Shown: piece by piece, positions 20,000 to 29,784 of the stretch
How positions within the stretch are numbered: position 1 is the stretch's first letter
How the letters are laid out: the number at the start of each line of letters is the position of its first letter
DNA from: Saccharomyces mikatae IFO 1815
Taxonomy: Eukaryota; Ascomycota; Saccharomycetes; Saccharomycetales; Saccharomycetaceae
DNA: 64,000 bases
Assembly (NCBI RefSeq): GCF_947241705.1
Contig: NC_079262.1
Location: 1 to 64,000 of the forward strand
Direction: 5' to 3'
Program-made: the position numbers and the translations under genes
The notes under the pieces: generated by a model
Database searches by the model: none
The model's input: only the letters and a program-made list of their open reading frames with translations
Told to the model about the DNA's origin: nothing

Positions 20000-21277
20000 A
20001 TGTATAAAAGGCTTGCTAACATTTCCAAATTATTTGATATAGGAGTTACACGTTTCTCCTCCTCCTATCCAAAAAGAACCATTAACAACAAGCTTGTCTT
20101 TGCTACAACTAATAATCAACTGAGAAAAATGTCTTCTGTTACTGGTTTTTACATTCCTCCTATTTCTTTCTTTGGTGAAGGTGCTCTAGAAGAGACCGCT
20201 GACTACATCAAAAACAAAGACTACAAAAAAGCTTTAATTGTTACCGATCCTGGTATTGCAGCCATTGGTCTCTCTGGTAGAGTTCAAAAGATGTTGGAAG
20301 AACGTGGTTTGAACGTTGCTGTCTATGACCAAACCCAACCAAACCCAAATGTTGGTAACGTCTTGGCTGGTTTGAAGGTTTTGAAGGAACAAAACTCTGA
20401 AATTGTTGTTTCAATTGGTGGTGGTTCTGCTCACGATAATGCAAAAGCCATTGCTTTATTGGCTACCAATGGCGGTGAAATTGGAGATTATGAAGGTGTC
20501 AATCAATCTAAGAAGGCTTCTTTACCATTGTTTGCTATCAACACTACCGCTGGTACTGCTTCCGAAATGACCAGATTTACCATTATTTCTAACGAAGAAA
20601 AGAAAATCAAAATGGCCATTATTGACAACAATGTTACTCCAGCTGTTGCTGTCAATGACCCATCTACCATGTTCGGTTTGCCACCAGCTTTGACTGCTGC
20701 CACAGGTCTAGATGCTTTGACTCACTGTATTGAAGCTTATGTTTCCACCGCTTCTAACCCAATCACTGATGCCTGTGCTTTGAAGGGTATTGATTTGATC
20801 AAGGAAAGTTTGGTTAGTGCATACAACAACGGTAAAGACAAAAAGGCTAGAACTGATATGTGCTACGCTGAATACTTAGCAGGTATGGCTTTCAACAATG
20901 CTTCTCTAGGTTACGTTCACGCCATTGCTCATCAACTTGGTGGTTTTTACCACTTACCTCATGGTGTTTGTAACGCTGTGTTGTTACCTCATGTTCAAGA
21001 ATTCAATATGGAATGTCCAAAGGCCAAGAAGAGATTAGGCGAAATTGCTTTGCATTTCGGTGCCTCCGAAGAAAGCCCAGAAGAAACGATCAAGACTTTG
21101 CACGCTTTCAACAGAACTATGAACATTCCAAGAAATTTGAAAGATTTAGGTGTTAAAACTGAAGATTTTGGAATTTTGGCCGACAACGCTATGAATGATG
21201 CCTGTCACTTAACCAACCCAGTTCAATTCACCAAAGAACAAGTTGTTGCCATTTTGAAGCAAGCTTACGAATATTAA
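20000..21277 (+). CDS. ADH4: Group III (iron-type) alcohol dehydrogenase ADH4, with upstream in-frame ATG
   Basis: From the ATG at 20129 the product is 382 residues (MSSVTGFYIPP), identical in length to S. cerevisiae ADH4. An in-frame ATG at 20000 adds 43 residues, giving 425; the extension is rich in Arg/Lys and Ser/Thr with one acidic residue, like a mitochondrial presequence. The enzyme interconverts ethanol and acetaldehyde with NAD. Family marks: SIGGGSAHDNAKA (NAD binding), TTAGTASEMTRF, GLDALTHCIEAYVS and the metal-ligand region HQLGGFYHLPHGVCNA. In S. cerevisiae it is induced by Zap1 in low zinc, when the zinc-dependent ADHs are repressed, and the locus can be amplified as a linear palindrome. 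Codon use is strongly biased from the second ATG on. Which start dominates is not decided by the sequence. Confidence 0.95.
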   Translation: MYKRLANISKLFDIGVTRFSSSYPKRTINNKLVFATTNNQLRKMSSVTGFYIPPISFFGEGALEETADYIKNKDYKKALIVTDPGIAAIGLSGRVQKMLEERGLNVAVYDQTQPNPNVGNVLAGLKVLKEQNSEIVVSIGGGSAHDNAKAIALLATNGGEIGDYEGVNQSKKASLPLFAINTTAGTASEMTRFTIISNEEKKIKMAIIDNNVTPAVAVNDPSTMFGLPPALTAATGLDALTHCIEAYVSTASNPITDACALKGIDLIKESLVSAYNNGKDKKARTDMCYAEYLAGMAFNNASLGYVHAIAHQLGGFYHLPHGVCNAVLLPHVQEFNMECPKAKKRLGEIALHFGASEESPEETIKTLHAFNRTMNIPRNLKDLGVKTEDFGILADNAMNDACHLTNPVQFTKEQVVAILKQAYEY

Positions 21278-24200
21278 AAGTACTAAGATCAAACTTACTC
21301 ATATAAATCAATTATGTGTGTACCTTATTTATTTAATTGTGCATAGAATATAGTGCACTTATTTATCTACCACCCTCAAACAATTTTTTTAGTTGTATTG
21401 TTTTATAAACTATGTACTTATGTCAATTTTGAAGATATAACGAAGAAATTTTGAGTTAACCTTAGTTAGAAAAAAAGAACGGAGCTTTACTAACTAATGA
21501 ACTCATATTTGATTCCTTATGCTGAGATTAGTATGAAATTTATTGTAATGAATAAGGGGTGGGATTGCTATTGGTTACTACAATGTTCAGATTGGGAAGC
21601 TGCTATGTGGCATGAAGTATGCTTTTGTTCAGCGGGCTTCATTCAGGTGTCAAGGAATAGATGAAACTTCAAGGCATTCTTCTGCGTTTAAATCGCAAGG
21701 CATTTTCAAATGGGCAATGCAGAACGCAAAAGTCAAACTTTTCTTATCGACATCTGATTTTAAAAAATTTTAATATAGTATTAAAGAATAGAAAAATATC
21801 AAAGGACATTTTGACTTCAAGAGACTACCAATAATCAAATCTTGAAATTTGAACACATAATGAACATTTATTGTGGTACAATAATATCTTTAACAGGACA
21901 TATTTGAGTAAGTGACTCTTACTAGAAACTATGGTGACTCTATCAGTAGCATCGCCTTATTTTTTGGTATATTATATACAACTAGGAATCTGTTATTTGT
22001 AACAACTTCCAGCTATCTTTGAGTATTTTATACATGTATTTATCTTTTGATATTCGAGTAATAATACAAGTTGTATCCCGCAAACTCAAGACATAACATA
22101 TCAGTGCTCGCCATAGTATCAAATAAACTTTACACGTCCTCTGTAACTATCATTTAGACACTAGAGTACCTTATTCCAAGTCTATCTGCCTTTATTTCTG
22201 ATCATATAGTTCATTTATGGAACAATTAATTGTTATATCAATATAATATGGGCAGTAAAATTGGTATGCAATTGCGCATAAAGAAATAATCAGCCATCCT
22301 CACGTAATTTGAATAAATACTAAGAAAAATAAAAGGAAATTTATAAAAATTGTCTGCCGAATGTCTTCCCAAATTACATTCCCGTTTTTAATCCCTAATT
22401 TGGCGCAATATATACTAAACATAAATTTCAATTTCTTTTCTAAGAACTTCTCTTATTACTTTAAACTAACATAATATACACTGAACATCATTAATACGAG
22501 TAAGCAAAAAAAACAAACAAACTTCATTCAATTGAAAGGTTGATTGTGGAGTAGAAAAAATATTACACTACTACTAGTGATATAGTTTTTTCAGACTAAC
22601 CCTGTAATGATAATCCTATATAGAACAAGCTCTATGTCAGTGTATCCACCTTCTTCGCTGTCGGATTTTGAACTTTAAACTGTGTATTGATTGATATCCT
22701 GAACACTCAACGATAATATGCGTTGATTATTATATAAACTGTTTAAACTTGAGAATATCTTCATAAGTAGTGTCATATCACATCTCCTAATGATTGGTCT
22801 ACGTCATGTAGCCTTCCGATAAAACGATAACATACAATATACATTAAGTTACACATAATTAGGTCACTATAAAACTCTACTCACTTTTGTGTAGAGATGT
22901 CGCAATCTATGTAATTGCAGTCATTTGCTTTTACTTGTTAAAAATAGTCCTCGTAAAACATGAATTACACAAATAGAAAGTCGGGTCGCAACATTACATT
23001 CTAAGACTTCACCAGCTAAAGATCAGATTTAGAAAGAAATAACCGCCTCCAAATGTGCAACCACATGGATTTTCAACACTTTATGATGACATTATCTACG
23101 CCTATGGAGAAATGAAACTTGCCGGCTTCTCAAAAAAATTCCTATAATTATCTACGATTCAAACATGGCATTCACCGAACTACCAATATCACGTTATCAA
23201 TATATCGAGAATGTACTTGTCGCCACTCCTGGGAACTTTCTCAGTCATTTTGATCTTGAAAGAAATAGCTGCAGTCTATAAGCATACCCGTTAGATCTGC
23301 GTGGGGGTAGTTTCTAAGCAAATATTATTTGTTATATACAAAAATGGAACCCGCTCTACAGCTAGCTCTGTTCGTCCTATGTTGTTGCGCTCGTGAAACT
23401 AGAGGCGATGTACACCTAACCTGTAAGATAACACACCTTGATATGTAATCCAAGTGAAAGACTTTAGGAAGCACTCTGCTGCATTTGCTGGTTCACGAAG
23501 GCTCTACCGGAAAAAAAGGGAAAAAGAGGCATTGAGGAGCCGCAATGCCATCTTTTGCCAATGGCTACTCACTTGTTTCCCCCAAACCTTACAAGATCTC
23601 AATCGTGCTTCCTCCTCGTACCATTTTCTAGCGAAAAGATCACCTTAACAGTTATTTCAACGAAACAACTCACTCATCATTTTAGTTGAACACATAATCT
23701 TGTGCAATCATCTTCCCTAGATTACCTTACTTTATATTTCCTTCCGCAACACATAAACAAATTGTCCCGGTCGAAACAAAATGCTGAGAAAATTCGATAT
23801 TCCAAGCAGACACTATCTACATATCGCTCAGAACTCGCTTAGCTTTTTTCAACTTCCCGAAGTCTATATATTTTTGATGTTACAGATGTTTCACTTTTCC
23901 CTACTGATTAATCTTTCATCAAGGTTGTTAGTTCGACAATACCCTATAAGGAACAATAATTCAGCTATTAGAAAGAAAAAAAGTGATGAAGATTTCAATC
24001 GGTGTTCAGCATCATATGCTAGAGTCAGACCCTGATTAAATTGGAGCAAAACGGTCTGAAGGGAATAACTACGTTAAAAAAAATTCGCACTTTATGGTCA
24101 CATCTGCTAAAAAGAAACAAAAGCTACTTTAGCGAAGCCCTAGTAAAAAAGAAAAGAATGTCTTAACTCTAAATGCAAAAGTACCGAATAAAGTATTATT

Positions 24201-24577
24201 CTACGTAGTAAAAACTTAATGAATTATGTCAACTAACCAGATTATGACATAAAAATGAACTTCACTAGCTCTTTGATCCAGATTTGCTTTTTTTAATGAC
24301 GAGAAATAGCCGGTCTTTAGGAAGTACGTGCCAAGCCTCTATTTTTTCCTTAGAGGGTAAGATCATTTCAAATACCCATAATACAAAAGGATAAATTGAC
24401 ACTAATTTCTTTAGATGACTAATGTCCTACGGCAAATTGAACAGCAATTACGGCAACACACCTTTCGGGATAGGCGAAAAGAAACTGCTATCATGGCTCC
24501 TTCTCATAAAACAACGCAGTTCCACACTGCTGGAGATTGAGCTTATGCAGCAGAACATGGGTTAAGTACTTACTGTA
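21278..24577. other. Long ADH4-ZRT1 gap
   Basis: With the ZRT1 promoter this is a 3.76-kb gene-free interval, the longest in the conserved part of the window. It is A+T-rich. The only ATG-started frame of note, 23781-24035 (84 codons, MLRKFDIPSRHYLHIAQ), has no family I recognise and ordinary composition. I looked for delta, sigma and tau LTR ends, tRNA boxes and pseudogenes and found none I could support. S. cerevisiae also has a multi-kilobase gap here. Confidence 0.5.
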
Positions 24578-24852
24578 ACCTTTGAGGTGCCGTTACCGCC
24601 AGTTTTCTTACCCAAAGATGTGCGTGCGGGCGCCAGAAAAAGAAAAAAAATAATGTCCTCTTCAAAAACACAAAATGCCCGTGATGATTATTTTGAAGAC
24701 CTTGAAATACCAAATCTACCCTCAAGGTTCTTTTTTTGGGGATGTCGTTGAAATTACGATGACATTTCTTGAAACTATCAGACATGCTGAGATTTCAGAT
24801 ATCTTCCCTTCCAATAAAACGGAATAGATGAGCAACCGTTGACCTTGAGGGT
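24578..24852 (+). promoter_or_regulatory. ZRT1 promoter, three Zap1 zinc-responsive elements
   Basis: Three words match the ZRE consensus ACCTTNAAGGT at 10 of 11: ACCTTTGAGGT at 24578-24588, ACCCTCAAGGT at 24718-24728 and ACCTTGAGGGT at 24842-24852. The last two are exact reverse complements of each other. They lie 464, 324 and 200 bp before the ZRT1 ATG, close to the arrangement of the three functional ZREs in S. cerevisiae ZRT1. Zap1 would activate the gene in zinc starvation. Confidence 0.85.
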
Positions 24853-25041
24853 TATTGAAAGCAACCTTGAGAACTACTGTGTAGAAACAACTTGTGAAAA
24901 AAAGATGAAAAATGTAGGCACGATATTAAGTCGATGAGTTGATTATAAATAGAGGCCTGATATCGCTCAGTAATAACGTCAACTCTATCCTTAAATTCCG
25001 AAAAGATAAGGAATATATAATAGAATAGCACAGAAGTAGAA

Positions 25042-26160
25042 ATGAGCAACGTTACAACGCCGTGGTGGAAAGAATGGGACCCTGATACCGTTACACTTAC
25101 TGATACTACCCCTGACGATGTGTGGAAAATATGTGTTCTAGAGGGTGTCTATTTTGGTGAAAACGAATATAATGGTAACTTAGGTGCCAGAATATCTTCC
25201 GTATTTGTTATTCTTTTCGTGAGTACTTTTTTCACTATGTTCCCGTTGATATCCACGAAAGTCAAAAAATTAAAAATTCCATTATACGCTTACCTTTTTG
25301 CAAGGTATTTTGGTTCTGGTGTCATTGTTGCAACGGCGTTTATCCACTTGATGGACCCTGCTTATGGAGCCATCGGAGGAAACACTTGTGTAGGGCAAAC
25401 TGGTAACTGGGGTATTTATGCGTGGTGCCCTGCCATTATGCTAACCAGTTTGACTATCACCTTCCTTACTGACTTATTCAGTAGCGTATGGGTTGAAAAA
25501 AAGTATGGTCTTTCCCATGATCATACTCATGACGACGTTAAAGACACTGTTGTAAACAACGAGGTGGTAAGTTCGCCCGAGAATTGTACGGCCAATGGAT
25601 CTCATGACTCCAAAAATGGAGTAGAATATTTTGAAGAATCAGATGTTTCATCCCTGGATGTCGTCCAGTCATTTCAAGCGCAATTTTATGCCTTTTTGAT
25701 CTTAGAATTCGGTGTTATCTTCCACTCTGTCATGATCGGTCTGAATTTGGGAAGTACTGGTGAAGAGTTTGCAACCTTGTATCCTGTTTTAGTATTTCAT
25801 CAATCCTTTGAGGGTTTAGGTATCGGTGCAAGATTATCAGCCATCGAGTTTCCTAGATCGAAGAGATGGTGGCCATGGGCCCTGTGTATTGCCTATGGCT
25901 TGACCACTCCAATTTGTGTGGCCATCGGTTTAGGAGTTCGTACCAGATACGTTAGCGGTTCTTACACTGCTCTAGTGATCTCTGGTGTATTGGATGCTAT
26001 TTCAGCTGGTATCTTGTTATACACCGGTTTGGTTGAATTATTAGCAAGAGACTTCATATTTAATCCTCAAAGAACAAAGAACCTAAAAGAGTTATCTTTC
26101 AATGTTATATGTACCCTATTCGGTGCTGGTATCATGGCTTTGATTGGGAAATGGGCTTAA
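25042..26160 (+). CDS. ZRT1: High-affinity plasma-membrane zinc transporter ZRT1
   Basis: 372 residues; S. cerevisiae ZRT1 has 376. It is a ZIP-family transporter that brings Zn2+ into the cell when zinc is scarce. Eight hydrophobic segments can be seen, the first starting near residue 50 (ISSVFVILFVSTFFTMFPL). The cytoplasmic loop between segments III and IV contains the His-rich HDHTHDD. The ZIP signature in segment IV reads HSVMIGLNLGSTGEEF and that of segment V HQSFEGLGIGARL, with the metal-binding His/Glu residues intact. The start MSNVTTPWW aligns with the family start. It is regulated by Zap1 through three upstream sites and, in S. cerevisiae, by zinc-triggered endocytosis. Confidence 0.97.
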   Translation: MSNVTTPWWKEWDPDTVTLTDTTPDDVWKICVLEGVYFGENEYNGNLGARISSVFVILFVSTFFTMFPLISTKVKKLKIPLYAYLFARYFGSGVIVATAFIHLMDPAYGAIGGNTCVGQTGNWGIYAWCPAIMLTSLTITFLTDLFSSVWVEKKYGLSHDHTHDDVKDTVVNNEVVSSPENCTANGSHDSKNGVEYFEESDVSSLDVVQSFQAQFYAFLILEFGVIFHSVMIGLNLGSTGEEFATLYPVLVFHQSFEGLGIGARLSAIEFPRSKRWWPWALCIAYGLTTPICVAIGLGVRTRYVSGSYTALVISGVLDAISAGILLYTGLVELLARDFIFNPQRTKNLKELSFNVICTLFGAGIMALIGKWA

Positions 26161-26361
26161 TCCAAATTAAGTGAAAATTCACTATCTTCTCTAGATCTTT
26201 TTTATACTTTATAGTCATTATTCAGTAATAGCAAAAAAATAATAGTCATTTTTCGTTAAGTACTTCCGACCACATTGAACATGAAAATTACATTTTTCTC
26301 AAACTAATGTGCATAAGTAACAAAAAGCATGGCTGCAAGAACCGATTCCGGTGTTGGAACG

Positions 26362-27261
26362 ATGACAAATAGAGAGAGATCCAAGTCCAGAAAGTACAAA
26401 TGTCCTTTTGACAGTTGTGAGAAGGAATACAATAGACCAAGCTTGCTTCAACAGCATCAGAATTCACATACCAATCGAAAACCATACCATTGTGACGAAC
26501 CGGGATGTGGTAAAAAATTCATAAGACCATGCCATCTGCGGGTCCATAAATGGACTCATTCACAAATCAAGCCTAAACCATGCCCATTATGCGAAAAAAG
26601 ATTCGTTACAAACCAGCAACTAAGAAGACATCTAAGTAGTCATGAGAGGAAAAGCAAGCTGGCATCGATAAACCACCGTAGGCATGAGGAACCAGATCCG
26701 AATACGAAAGCAGAACTCAATGACGGTGAGGGAAGCATAGACTCAATATTATCTTCCGGCTCTCTAATACATGGTGAAGAATCATCGCAAGGTCATTTGC
26801 CCGGATCTGATGACATGCCTGTGTTACAATGTCCCTACAGATCATGTCAGAAAGCTACTAGTTTTAACGATGATTTAATCAACCATATGTTGCAGTATCA
26901 TATATCAAGTATGCTGGTTGTTCCATCTGAAGGACCACATCTAAAAAAATGCACTCCTAATTCAGCGCGGTCGAGCAACACAGACTTTACACCAATTCCA
27001 CTGCTTTCACCTAGCACTACTGCGACAACCAGCAGCGATAGCAGCAAAAGTATCACAATGCAAAGCCCTGATGATCCAGAGACTTACTGGTCCGATAACC
27101 AGTGCAAGCACATTGATTGTCAAGAGCTTATTCCATTCCCATCTGTATTTGATCTGATCGAACACTATGACCACATACATGCGTTCATCCCTGAGACCCT
27201 GGTCAAATATAGCTACATCCATCTATACGAGCCTAGTGTCTGGGGCTTATTCGAATACTGA
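26362..27261 (+). CDS. FZF1: C2H2 zinc-finger activator FZF1
   Basis: 299 residues from the ATG at 26362 ([14 protein letters not shown]), exactly the S. cerevisiae length and aligned with its start. An in-frame ATG at 26329 would add 11 residues ([11 protein letters not shown]). It activates SSU1, the sulfite efflux pump, and other genes responding to nitrosative and sulfite stress. Fingers 1-3 are packed at the N-terminus: [42 protein letters not shown] and [19 protein letters not shown]; two more are dispersed in the C-terminal half ([10 protein letters not shown] and [10 protein letters not shown]). The finger cluster is conserved while the linker (residues about 100-165 and 190-240) differs freely from S. 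cerevisiae, in line with the known fast evolution of this regulator. Confidence 0.94.
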   Translation: MTNRERSKSRKYKCPFDSCEKEYNRPSLLQQHQNSHTNRKPYHCDEPGCGKKFIRPCHLRVHKWTHSQIKPKPCPLCEKRFVTNQQLRRHLSSHERKSKLASINHRRHEEPDPNTKAELNDGEGSIDSILSSGSLIHGEESSQGHLPGSDDMPVLQCPYRSCQKATSFNDDLINHMLQYHISSMLVVPSEGPHLKKCTPNSARSSNTDFTPIPLLSPSTTATTSSDSSKSITMQSPDDPETYWSDNQCKHIDCQELIPFPSVFDLIEHYDHIHAFIPETLVKYSYIHLYEPSVWGLFEY

Positions 27262-27999
27262 GAAGGTAAGCTTTTAACATTTTGCCCTCTTCATATATAA
27301 TGCGAAACATTCTGTGAATAGTAATAAAACCAGAAAAAGGATAAGCAAAACAAGATAATCATGTAGTACCTAATGCGTATGCCCCTTCTTATTGTTCGAT
27401 AAAAATGTGGGGCTCCACGTTGCTCACCCCAGAGTATATTGTCCACTTTGATGCCTTCCCTCCTCGTGTGACTATCAGCTTACTGAACCTTCCCACGCTC
27501 TGACACTAGTAAATGACTATCATGTCACACGTCACCGGATAAAAAATCGGACGGCACCAACAAAAATCGAAGAAAAGAGATTCTTTTTTCTCGCGGCCAG
27601 TTCTTCCGGCCCCTCAGCATTTGTGCGGGGTTTTCTGTGTTTCAGGGACGCAATGTTCAAAAAAATAAAGGCAGTTTAGGTAATCTTTTCTCTCTGAAAA
27701 ATTTTCCACGACGACGTCGACGACAAAATCGTTTGATTGCGAGATCCACGAGATAACATCCAACTGAGGTAAGCTTGCGAATATCGTGTCCAATTCCGTG
27801 ATGTTTTCTTGTTGCACCTTCGCCACTGTCTTATCTACAAAACTATAAAAAAGAGTAATGTTACCCCATATCTAAAAAAAATTTCTTATCTCTTGTAGCT
27901 CAAGGGTAAAAGTGTTCTAAACTTTTTAAGTTATTTTTATATTCTAAGATAATAATAGTATAGTTTTCCACATACACTAAGTACACTAACAAAAACAAA
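27262..27999 (+). promoter_or_regulatory. FZF1-HXK2 intergenic region, HXK2 promoter with candidate Mig1 site
   Basis: About 740 bp. AAAAATGTGGGG at 27401-27412 fits a Mig1 site (A/T box followed by a GGGG core), and a second GCGGGG core occurs near 27625. HXK2 is glucose-regulated in S. cerevisiae and its product acts with Mig1. A 70-codon minus-strand frame at 27614-27826 lies within the HXK2 leader/promoter and is not supported. Pyrimidine-rich sequence precedes the ATG. Confidence 0.45.
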
Positions 28000-29460
28000 A
28001 TGGTTCATTTAGGTCCAAAGAAACCACAAGCCAGAAAGGGCTCCATGGCTGATGTGCCAAAGGAGTTGATGCAACAAATTGAAAATTTCGAAAAAATGTT
28101 CACTGTTTCATCTGAGACCCTACAAACCGTGACTAAGCATTTCATTACTGAATTGGAAAAGGGTTTGTCCAAGAAGGGTGGTAACATCCCAATGATTCCA
28201 GGTTGGGTTATGGACTTCCCAACTGGTAAAGAATCCGGTGATTTCTTGGCCATTGATTTGGGTGGTACCAACTTGAGAGTTGTGTTGGTCAAATTGGGTG
28301 GTGATCGTACCTTTGACACTACACAATCTAAGTACAGATTACCAGATGCTATGAGAACTACTCAAAACCCAGATGAATTATGGGAATTTATTGCAGATTC
28401 TTTGAAGGCTTTCATTGATGAACAATTCCCAAAAGGTATCTCGGAACCAATTCCATTGGGTTTCACCTTTTCCTTCCCTGCTTCCCAAAATAAAATCAAT
28501 GAAGGTATCTTGCAAAGATGGACTAAAGGTTTCGATATTCCAAACATTGAAAACCACGATGTTGTTCCTATGTTGCAAAAGCAAATCACCAAGAGAAACA
28601 TCCCAATTGAAGTTGTTGCTTTGATAAACGACACTACAGGTACTTTGGTTGCTTCTTACTACACTGATCCAGAAACCAAGATGGGTGTCATTTTCGGTAC
28701 TGGTGTCAATGGTGCTTACTACGATGTTTGTTCCGACATCGAAAAACTACAAGGAAAATTATCTGATGACATTCCACCATCAGCTCCAATGGCCATTAAC
28801 TGTGAATATGGTTCTTTCGACAACGAGCACGTCGTGTTGCCAAGAACTAAATACGACATCACCATTGATGAGGAATCTCCAAGACCAGGTCAACAAACTT
28901 TTGAAAAAATGTCTTCTGGTTACTACTTGGGTGAAATTTTACGTTTGGCCTTGATGGATATGTATAAGCAAGGTTTCATCTTCAAGAACCAAGACTTAAC
29001 TAAATTCGACAAGCCATTCGTCATGGACACTTCTTACCCAGCCAGAATTGAAGAAGATCCATTTGAAAACTTGGAAGATACAGATGATTTGTTCCAGAAC
29101 GAGTTCGGCATCAACACCACCGTTCAAGAACGTAAATTAATTAGACGTTTATCTGAATTAATTGGTACTAGAGCCGCTAGATTGTCTGTCTGTGGTATTG
29201 CTGCCATCTGTCAAAAGAGAGGTTACAAGACCGGTCACATCGCTGCCGATGGTTCTGTTTACAACAGATACCCAGGTTTCAAAGAAAAGGCTGCCAATGC
29301 GTTGAGAGACATTTACGGTTGGACCCAAACCTCGCTAGACGACTACCCAATCAAGATTGTTCCTGCTGAAGATGGTTCTGGTGCTGGTGCCGCTGTTATT
29401 GCTGCTCTAGCCGAGAAGAGAATTGCTGAAGGTAAGTCTGTTGGTATCATCGGTGCTTGA
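28000..29460 (+). CDS. HXK2: Hexokinase II
   Basis: 486 residues, same length as S. cerevisiae HXK2 and only about ten differences from the remembered sequence. HXK2-specific residues (MQQIENFEK, PKGISEPIPLGF) separate it from the paralog HXK1. It phosphorylates glucose at C6 in the cytosol and acts in nuclear glucose repression with Mig1. Seen: N-terminal KKPQARKGSMADV with the regulatory Ser15, phosphate-1 motif AIDLGGTNLRVV (about 84-95), sugar-binding LGFTFSFPASQ, connect-1 NDTTGTL with catalytic Asp, phosphate-2 GVIFGTGVNGAY and adenosine motif EDGSGAGAAV near the end. Codon use is extremely biased to yeast optimal codons, as expected for a very abundant enzyme. Confidence 0.98.
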   Translation: MVHLGPKKPQARKGSMADVPKELMQQIENFEKMFTVSSETLQTVTKHFITELEKGLSKKGGNIPMIPGWVMDFPTGKESGDFLAIDLGGTNLRVVLVKLGGDRTFDTTQSKYRLPDAMRTTQNPDELWEFIADSLKAFIDEQFPKGISEPIPLGFTFSFPASQNKINEGILQRWTKGFDIPNIENHDVVPMLQKQITKRNIPIEVVALINDTTGTLVASYYTDPETKMGVIFGTGVNGAYYDVCSDIEKLQGKLSDDIPPSAPMAINCEYGSFDNEHVVLPRTKYDITIDEESPRPGQQTFEKMSSGYYLGEILRLALMDMYKQGFIFKNQDLTKFDKPFVMDTSYPARIEEDPFENLEDTDDLFQNEFGINTTVQERKLIRRLSELIGTRAARLSVCGIAAICQKRGYKTGHIAADGSVYNRYPGFKEKAANALRDIYGWTQTSLDDYPIKIVPAEDGSGAGAAVIAALAEKRIAEGKSVGIIGA

Positions 29461-29784
29461 ACTCAATTTTTTGTGATTTGAGTGTGAACGGCAAAAAAGA
29501 ACTCCTTTTTTACTTATGTGAACATGTTTCTCTATGATCTTTTTTTCTTATTTTACAACTGTGATATTGTATAAACTTTGTTAGAGTTTCACGAGTTTCT
29601 CGTGATGATAAATATTTATAGACAAAGAATATAACGATTTATGAAATCTACATGATTTTTGTTTCTTTAGGTAAAATTTATCTCCTTTTTTTCTCCTTTA
29701 CTATTTTATTTGAATTTTCGGAAATAAAAGATGCTTATATAGGATTCCTATTCACTATTTAAGTTTTCTTAAGACTAGATGTCA
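29461..29784. terminator. Convergent HXK2-RTG2 3' region
   Basis: 324 bp between converging genes. T-rich tracts at about 29500-29545 and 29685-29705 and TA-rich words (TATATAA type) fit yeast 3'-end signals for HXK2. No gene. Confidence 0.45.

Noticed and set aside
23781-24035. 84-codon ATG-started frame in the ADH4-ZRT1 gap
   Set aside because: Composition is ordinary for A+T-rich noncoding DNA and it resembles nothing known; kept only as a note in the gap entry.
21278-25041. Solo LTR or tRNA gene in the ADH4-ZRT1 gap
   Set aside because: No LTR-like ends and no B-box GGTTCGANNCC were found on reading both strands.
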